Source: CBDCMJ01 sp965218875
GTDB lineage: Bacteria > Chloroflexota > Dehalococcoidia > Lucifugimonadales > UBA3495
Reading direction: 5' to 3'
Assembly: GCA_965218875.1 (NCBI GenBank)
Contig: CBDCMJ010000001.1
Span: 18,824 to 82,823, forward strand
DNA: 64,000 nt
Below are positions 23,401-32,000 of this stretch, in pieces. Within the stretch, counting starts at the first letter, position 1. Every line of letters starts with the position of its first letter. The notes beneath the pieces were generated by a model. That model was not told the DNA's origin and did no database searches. It saw nothing but the letters and a program-made list of their open reading frames with translations. The position numbers and the translations under genes are program-made.

Positions 23401-25839
23401 TCAAGGCTTCTCCGCCCCCGCTCCCTCCTCCTCTCGCGTCTCCCCCTTCGCCATCCGGTAGCCCACGCGAAGCTCGGTGAAGATGTAGGTAGGGTTGGCG
23501 GCGGCGTCGCCCAGCTGGCGGCGGATGACGTTGATTGAGGTTCGCAAGGGCCGCACGTCGGCGTCGCCGTCCGTGCCCCAGACCCGCCTCAGCAGGTGCT
23601 CGTAGGTCACCACCCGGCCGGCGTTCACCGAGAGTTCGACGAGCAGACGGTACTGGATTGCAGCCAGGTTTATCGGCTTGCCTGCAAGCGTCACGAGGCG
23701 CTCGGCGTAGTTGATTGTCAGGTCCCCCAGGACATAGGGCACTTGCGGCTCGGACATAGTGCGTCTGCGAAGCGACGCCCCGATGCGGGCCACAAGCTCG
23801 GTCGGCGAGAAGGGTTTGACGACGTAGTCGTCCGCTCCCATCTGGAAGGCCCTGGCGATGAGCCGGTCCTGGCCGTAAGCGGACACGAATATTACCGGCA
23901 CGTCTCTCGCGGCCACGATGTCCTTCATCAGGTCGATCCCGTCGACTCCCGGCAGCATCAGGTCGAGGAGGACCAGATGGGGCCTTTCCTCTTCCATGAG
24001 GCGCAGCCCATCTTCCGGGTCACTGGTTGCGATCACCGTGTAGCCCGCCTCGATCAGGGCGTCCCGGATGTACCTGAGCGCCTGCAGGTCGTCGTCCACC
24101 ACCAGAATGCGAACCTGTTCCCGCACCGACCTGCGTGAAGGTCTCGTGGAGAGCTGAGGGGATGGGGCCGGGGAGACGTATCCTGAGGCTTCCACCGTCG
24201 GAAGGGTGAAAGTAAAGGTGGCGCCCAGTCCCGGACCTTCGCTCTCGACCCATATCCGTCCCCCGTGCGCCTCGACTATCCCCTTGCAGACCGCGAGGCC
24301 GAGCCCGGTGTCTCCTCCCTGCTCCTCGCTCTCCAACCGGGAGAACTTCCGAAACAGGTGCGGCAGGCTCTCGGCGGGAATGCCCCTGCCGTCGTCGGAG
24401 ACCGACACCGAGACATGGAGGTCGCCGGGGCCGGCGCTCACCCTTATGGTGGACGACTCCGGTGAGTGCCTGGCCGCGTTGGTCAGCAGGTTGTCCAGCA
24501 CCTGGACGATGCGCGATCTGTCGGCCATAACCCAGGGCAGGTCGGACGGGATCTCGACGCGGAGGTTGTGACTGTTCCCGCCGATGCGGAAGTTTCTACC
24601 GGCCTCGCCTGTCAGGGCCGCGAGGTCCGTGGGCTCCGGAGCGACCGGAAGGTTTCCCGTATCTATGCGAGCAACGTCGAGGAGATCTGCGATCAGCGCG
24701 CTCATCCGGTCACTCTGCTCGAAGATGATCCTATGAAACTGGTGCACTTCGGCCGGGTTCATTTTCGAGGACCTGTCCAGCAGCGTGGAGACCGAACCCC
24801 TGACCGTGGCCAGGGGGGTGCGCAGCTCGTGGCTCACCATGGCCAGGAACTCGGCCCGCATCCGCTCGACCTCCTCTATCTCAGTCATGTCCTGGAGGGT
24901 CACGATCAAGTTCTCGACTCCGTCGGCATCCGAGGGGGTGGGCGTGGCGTTCATCACCGCGCTGATGCTCCGCCCGTCAGGAGCCTTTAGGACAACCTCC
25001 TCGGCGCGGACAGTCTTTCCGGCGCTGAAGTCCTGGGCCATTGGCAACTCCCCAAGGAAGACCTCCTGTCCTTCGCCACGTTGGACTTTCACCGTCTTGA
25101 GGAATTGGTCTGGTTGGATGTCGGATTCCCTCAGGCTATCGAGCATTCGCACCGCCTCCCGGTTGAACGACAACGGGTCGCCAGTCCTCCCATCAAGTAC
25201 GGCGACACCCACAGGACATATGCCCATAAGCGATTCCAGATCGATTTTGACCCGCCGCACAAGCCGGCGCTTAAGTGCGTCGGACACTAGCGGCGCAGCC
25301 TGGGATGCCGCCGACTCGATGATGGCCTCGTCCTCTTGAGAGAACTTGCCGCCACGCTCCTTTGTGGCTAGGAAAAAGCTTCCGACCTGCGATCCGCCAT
25401 GGCGGATCGGCGTCACCATGAGGGTTTCATACGGCGGAGGGTCTCCCGTATGTCCGAGCGACCTGCTGTAGCTCGCCAGGTCGTCAAGCCTCAGCGTTTC
25501 TTGCACGCGGCTGAGCTGCAGGAGCAAGTCCTCCGCCTGGACCATGTCCCCACCACCGTACCTTTGCTCAGGGGTGAGGCCGTGAGAGAAAAACTCCACC
25601 GGCTGGCCGGATTCGTCGATGGTCGCAATTCCCCCATATCTGGCCTCCACCAGCGCGCAGGCTCTGGCAAGCTCCCCCTCCAACATTGAGTCTTGTCCGA
25701 TGCCTCCGGTTCTCCCAACGCCGGCCTCGCTCAGCTGGGACAGCCGTTCCCGCAGGGCCTGGATCTCTCGCAGCAGTTCGTCTTCTCGGTCCACTCTCAA
25801 ACCTCCATCGGGCAGGAGATGGCCAGCACTCCCGTCCAT
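23401..25839 (-). CDS. Hybrid sensor kinase fused to an OmpR-type response regulator (GAF-PAS-HisKA-HATPase-REC-wHTH)
   Basis: An 812-residue single-chain two-component system. A short N-terminal coiled coil is followed by a GAF-like domain (~45-195) and a PAS-like domain (~200-325). Then come HisKA with phospho-acceptor His in VSHELRTPLATVRG (~338), an ATPase domain with N box DNLLTNAARHSPES, G1 VSDDGRGIPAE and G2 GDTGLGLAV, a REC domain with the acceptor Asp in VLLDLMLPGVDG (~628), and a C-terminal winged helix (~705-800, PINLAAIQYRLLVELSVNAG). Sensor, kinase, receiver and DNA-binding output in one protein suggests direct autoregulated transcription. No membrane span is seen, so it senses a cytoplasmic signal. 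It is convergent with the protease and divergent from the giant surface gene, which may be a target. Confidence 0.93.
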   Translation of the reverse strand: MDGSAGHLLPDGGLRVDREDELLREIQALRERLSQLSEAGVGRTGGIGQDSMLEGELARACALVEARYGGIATIDESGQPVEFFSHGLTPEQRYGGGDMVQAEDLLLQLSRVQETLRLDDLASYSRSLGHTGDPPPYETLMVTPIRHGGSQVGSFFLATKERGGKFSQEDEAIIESAASQAAPLVSDALKRRLVRRVKIDLESLMGICPVGVAVLDGRTGDPLSFNREAVRMLDSLRESDIQPDQFLKTVKVQRGEGQEVFLGELPMAQDFSAGKTVRAEEVVLKAPDGRSISAVMNATPTPSDADGVENLIVTLQDMTEIEEVERMRAEFLAMVSHELRTPLATVRGSVSTLLDRSSKMNPAEVHQFHRIIFEQSDRMSALIADLLDVARIDTGNLPVAPEPTDLAALTGEAGRNFRIGGNSHNLRVEIPSDLPWVMADRSRIVQVLDNLLTNAARHSPESSTIRVSAGPGDLHVSVSVSDDGRGIPAESLPHLFRKFSRLESEEQGGDTGLGLAVCKGIVEAHGGRIWVESEGPGLGATFTFTLPTVEASGYVSPAPSPQLSTRPSRRSVREQVRILVVDDDLQALRYIRDALIEAGYTVIATSDPEDGLRLMEEERPHLVLLDLMLPGVDGIDLMKDIVAARDVPVIFVSAYGQDRLIARAFQMGADDYVVKPFSPTELVARIGASLRRRTMSEPQVPYVLGDLTINYAERLVTLAGKPINLAAIQYRLLVELSVNAGRVVTYEHLLRRVWGTDGDADVRPLRTSINVIRRQLGDAAANPTYIFTELRVGYRMAKGETREEEGAGAEKP

Positions 25840-26079
25840 CTCGCCCTGCAGAATGGGACCCGGATTGCGGGCAAACCGGAGTGATTATACTCAGATTATA
25901 TAAACATTACAAGAATCAGTCGAAATTCCCACAATTCCTTACGGCCAGATTACACCGGCCTTGTACAATGCAGTGACGATAGAAGACCTGTACTGGGAGA
26001 GGACAACATCAACTGGCAGGCCATGGCCATTCGGCTCGGTCGAGAATGCCTGGTTCGCCTTATAGGAGACCCATCTGAA

Positions 26080-29000
26080 ATGAAGGTCATCAACATGGCG
26101 CGAAAATACCTGCCCCTGCCCCCCCCCCCCCGACTTTTGCCCTTCGGAATCGCCGGTTGGCTGGCGTGGGGCATCGCCCGTTCGGCATTGCGAGGTTCGC
26201 GGGTGAGCGCGCCCATACGTCAGGTGCCGGCGTTGGTCCTCACGGCGGCGCTGCTTCTGGCCGCCATCGCCGCACTGCCGGCGCTGCCCCTGCAGGCGCA
26301 GACGCCAGCGGCTGAACTCAGCGGGCTGAGCCTGAGTTCCGGCACACTGCGTCCCACGTTCGCCGCCGCTACTACGGAGTACCGGGCTGCGGTCAACTAC
26401 AGCGTCAACCGGATCACCGTGACCGCCACGGCAGCGATCGGCGTCACGGTGGAATACCTGGACGCTACGGACATCGCTCTGGACGACGCTGACATCAATG
26501 CCACCGGGTTCCAGGTGGACCTCGCAGTTGGCGAGACAGCGTTCAAGGCCAAGGTCACCAGCGGCACTGATACCGAGACTTACACGGTGACCGTCGAGCG
26601 GGACTCGGCGCACATCTTCGGCTGGACCCCGAGCAGGGACATCAATGCACTGGAGGCTGCGGGCAACGCAAGCCCCCAGGGCATATGGTCCGAGGGGACC
26701 ACTATGTGGGTGGCCGACGATGACGACGACAAGCTCTACGCCTACACGCTAGCGACCGACGCCCGCGATGCAACCAGGGACATCAGCCTGCACAGCGACA
26801 ACGGCGACCCGCAGGGCATCTGGTCCGACGAGACAACCATATGGGTGGCCGATGATGACGACGACAAACTCTACGCCTACGCGTTGAGCGGCGGAGCACG
26901 CGACGCGAGCAAGGAATTCAGCCTGCACGCCGACAACGGCGATCCGGCCGGCATCTGGTCCGACGGGATGACCATCTGGGTTGCCGAAAGCAGCGGCTCT
27001 CCCCGTAAGGTCTTCGCCTACACATTGAGTGGCGGCGCGAACGACACTGACAAGGAGTTCGTATCCAACTGGATCCCGGTTGGCATCTGGTCCCACGGGA
27101 CGACCATGTGGGTGGTCAACGACGTCGGCGTCAATGTGGGGCTTCGTGTCGAAGCCTACACGATCGATCTGAATACCGACGGAACAGCGGGCCCCAACCA
27201 CGGCCATCGGGACACCGACAAGCTCTTCGGGCTGCGCTCCACGCGCGGGACCACCCCGATGGGCATCTGGTCGGATGGCAAGGGCGCCGTGTGGATAACG
27301 GCCCCGGACGGCCCCAAGGTCGAGTCCTACCACATGTTGCCGTTCTCCGCTGGCAGCACCACACTGAGCACTCTGACCATCACCGATGGGACGAGCGACT
27401 CAGCGCTACGCCCAGCGTTCGCCTCGACCACGCTGAGCTACCGCACGTCGGTCACTGACGACGTCAACCGGGTGACTGTCAGCGCGACTCCCAGCGACAG
27501 CACGGCCACATTGGCCTACCTGGATGCGAACGGCGAAGCGCTGGAGGATGCCGACTCCAACACTACCGGGTTCCAGGTGGATGTGGGCGTGGGGACGACG
27601 GGGATTCAGGTCCTGGTTACGACGCACGATGGATTTGCGTTTATCCACAGGGTCGTTGTGGAGCGTGACTCAGGCCGGCCGGGCGGCTGGACGCCAACCA
27701 ATGACCTGTACGACCTGGATCCCATAGCCGTCAACTATCCCGCAGGCATCTGGTCTGACGGGACCACGATGTGGCTGACGAACCATAGCAAATCGACAGT
27801 CTTTGCCTACACGCTGGCAACCAGCTTGCGCGACACATCGAAGGAATTCTCTCTGCATACCGACAACGACGATCCATGGGGATTGTGGTCCGATGGAACA
27901 ACGATCTGGGTTGTCGACAAAACGGACAAGAAAGTCTACGCCTATACACTGGACACAGGCGCACGGGATGCAACACAGGACATCGACCTGGACTCCACCA
28001 TCGATGAAGCCCGGGGCATCTGGTCCGATGAGACGACAGTGTGGATTGCCGACCGTTTTGGCACCCAGCTCTACGCTTACACGCTATCCACTGGCGCACG
28101 GGACACCACCAAGGAGTTCGCTCTGGCAGCGAACTCCGAAATAACGGGTATTTGGTCGGATGGAACCATCCTGTGGGTGGCGGACCGTCTCGCCGACACA
28201 CTATATGCCTACCAGTTGGCCGATGGCGCCCGCGACCTGGCCAGAGACATCGAATTGGTCCTACCTTCTCCAGAGGGCGTTTGGGGACGGGGGAGCACGA
28301 TATGGGTAGCTGATGCCGGCTTTGCCTTTTATGGACTTTCAACAGCGTTGCACCGGGTCACCTCTTACCGGTTGCCCCCCTCGTCCCCGAACGATATCAC
28401 ACTCAGCAGCCTGAGCCTGTCGCCCTCTCCACTGGTGCCTTCCTTCACTGCGAACCTTCGCCCGGCATTCTCTTTCGCTCGCGTTGCCTACCGGGTCGCT
28501 GTTCCGAACCGGGCCGGCCGGGTGACCGTCAACGCTGCAGCAAGCAACAGCGCAACGACGGTGGCCTACCAGGATGCAAACGGAGACGTGCTGGAGGACG
28601 CCGACTCCAACGCTTCGGGTTTCCAGGTGGATGTGGCCATGGGGGAGACGTCGATCAGTATCAGGCTTGCCTCCGGTGGTACGGCGCTCACCTACACCGT
28701 GGTTGTGGAGCGTGATTCGGCCGCGCTCTACGGCTGGACCCCGACCAGTGACCTCAACGACCTTCTACAGGACAACCCAGCCCTCGCTGGCGATAGGATC
28801 AGAGGTGTATGGGCTGACGAAACGACAATCTATGTGATTGGTCATTTCGAGCCGATGGTTTTCGCCTACACACGGGCCGACGGTTCACGCGATGAGAGCA
28901 AGGACATCACGACCAATCAGGGTTCGCTCGCAGGCGGTTTGGACGACGGCGGCAAAGCGGGCATCTGGTCGGATGGGATGACGATGTGGGTGCTGAACTA

Positions 29001-32000
29001 CGTCTATGGCGAGGACATGAACGGGGTGGACGATCCTAATGGCTCCGGCAAGTTGTTCGCCTACACACTGAGCGACGGCGCGCGCGACACTACTAAGGAG
29101 ATCCCCCTCAATTTGACTAGTTATGATGGTGCGAGGGGCATCTGGTCGAACGGGACCACCATTTGGGTATCGGACTGGATAGACGCCAAGTTGTTCGCCT
29201 ACACCCTGGCCACAGGCGCGCGCGTGCCAGCCAGCGACATTACCCTGCACCACTTGAACGACAGCGCCCAGGGCATCTGGTCCGACGGGACCACCATCTG
29301 GGTTGCCCAATGGAATTCCCACAGGGTTTACGCCTACACACTGGCCACTGGCGCATACGACCCCGACAGGGGATTCGACCTAGCGCCAGGCAACCGTTAC
29401 CCACGTGACATGTGGTCTGACAGGGCGACGCTATTCGTGCCAGACCATTTTCAGAAGGTTTTCTCCTACAACATGCCGCCCTCCAGCAACGCCCGGCTGC
29501 GCGAGCTGGAGTTGACCGGGATCGTGCTGGATCCAATGTTCGACGGCGGCATATTCAGCTACGGCACCACCTCCGTCGCCACCAGCCAGACGGAGGTAAC
29601 GGCGGTTCCCAGCGATCCCGACGCTACCTATGTGGTCAAGTTGAACGGGGTCGAGGACGACGACGGCACGGTGGACTTCGAGGGGTGCGGTGACGTCGTC
29701 TCGGTGGAGGTTACGGCGGCGGACGGGATGACGACGCAGACCTACACGGTGACCATCCCGGCGCATGCCACCGACGTCCCTGACCTGTCGGCCGACGCCC
29801 AGACGCTGGGAGAGGTGGACATCGGAGGGAAAGCGTGCAGCCAGATTGACCACACTCACGATGTTGACTGGTTCGCGGTGGATCTGGTTGCGGGGAGCAC
29901 TTACGTCATCGACCTCGAGGGAAAGGCCACTAACGCCGGCACCCTGTTCGATCCGATACTGAGCGGCGTGTATGTCACGCCGAAGGGGGGCACAGAGCAG
30001 ATCATCGGCAGTCCTCGCGGCATCCGGGATGACAACGACGGTGAGGGCAACAACAGCCGCCTGATGTTCTACGTCGTGGAATCGGGCAGGTACTATATCG
30101 CCGTACGGGGTTTCAGCCTCCATACCGGCACCTACGTGTTGAGTGTGAATCAAAGAACCCTCGACGACCTGAGGCCCATCGTTTACCCCAACGACCCGAG
30201 CTATGACCGCCCCAACGTCCCAGCAGTCGGCGAACCCCAAGACCAATCGGGCCACCCGTTGATCCTGCTGCGTGCGGCGCCGGCCCCGGACCCGGGACCC
30301 CTGGGTTCGGATATGCCCGAGGACACGACCACCACCGCGACGGTGATCGTGAACGGAGTGAACAACGACGACCCCGGTGATGACGGACGCTACCACGGGC
30401 AGATCGACCACCACTACGACCGGGACTGGGTCCGGGTGTGGCTGAGGTCCGGGAGGGCCTACGTGATCCACATGCTGGGCGCTGGGAACGCTTGGAGCGA
30501 GGATGAGAACAGTTGGCGCCTGACCTTGGAGGGGCCGCAGATTGGAGGGGTTTTCCTCGTTGACCGGGTCGCCGGAGACCCCTATCCCTACGGTCTGCCT
30601 GGAACCGACGGGGAACCCACCAACGACGAGTGGGGGGCCGGACCGCAGTCGGCGGCCTACTTCACGGCCACTGAGACCGGCTGGCACTACATCCAGGCTC
30701 AGGGCCAGTCCGTCGTACAAACCGGCACCTATGCGGTGCACGTGTTCAACCTCGCGAACCCATGGGGCGGCCCATCCCCCGCGCCAACGTCGGCCCAGAG
30801 CACCGGGGAGACCCCCGGGCGGCCCAAGGGTCTGACTGGTACCGTGGCACACGACGCCGTGGCCCTGACCTGGGATGATCCCGAGGACGCCAGCATCACT
30901 GGTTATCAGATACTGAGGTTGGACCGGGATGTGCATGGTGTGGGGAACTTCCAGGTCCACGTGGAGGACACGGGGAGCGCGACGGCGGCGTATGTTGACC
31001 GGGAGGTTGAGCCGGAGACTCGCTACATCTACCGGATCAAGGCGCGCAACGCGGTGGGGCTGAGCGCGCGCAGCAAATACTTCAATGCCAACACGCCGCC
31101 GGCGCCGGATGCGGAGCCCAACACCCCGGCCACGGGAGCGCCGTCCATTACGGGCACCGCCGTGGTGGGTGGGACGCTGACGGCCGATGTCTCGGGGATA
31201 GAGGACGCCGACGGGCTGAGCGGCGCGGTGTACAGCTACCAATGGATGATCAGCTTGGAAACGGCGAGCGCCGACATACCGGGGGCGACGGGAGCCACCT
31301 ACAGCCCGGTGGCCTCCGACGAGGGATTGGCCATCAGTGTGCGAGTCAGCTTCACGGACGACGCGGGCAACGCGGAGAGTCTGACCAGCGCGGAGACGGA
31401 GCCGGTGGGCTATGCGGTGCAGGCGCAAGTGGCGAACACCCCGGCCACGGGAGCGCCGACGATCGGCGGCAACCCGCGGGTGGGCGAAGCGCTGAGGGCG
31501 TCTACATCCGGCATCGCCGACCAAGACGGATTGAGCAACGCAGTTTACCAATACCAGTGGCTGGCTGACGACACCGAAATCGCCGGAGCCACCGCCGCGG
31601 CCTACACCCTGGTAGATGACGACGCGGGCAAGGCCATCAAGGTGCAGGTGTCCTTCACGGACGACGCGGGCAACGAGGAGAGTCTGACCAGCGCGGCCAC
31701 GGTAGCGGTGGAGGCCCGGCCCAACACTCCGGCCACCGGCGCGCCCACCATCAGCGGGATCGCCCAAGTGGGCGAGACGCTGACGGCGAACACATCAGGG
31801 GTCGCCGACGCGGACGGGCTTAGCAACGTCCAGTACGAGTACCAGTGGCTTGCGGACGACTCCGACATCTCGGGAGCGACCAACGCCACCTACACCCTGA
31901 CCGATAGCGAAGAAAGCAAGGCCATTACGGTGCAGGTGAGCTTCACCGACGACGCCGATAACGAGGAGACGCTGACCAGCGCGGCAACGGACGCGGTGGC

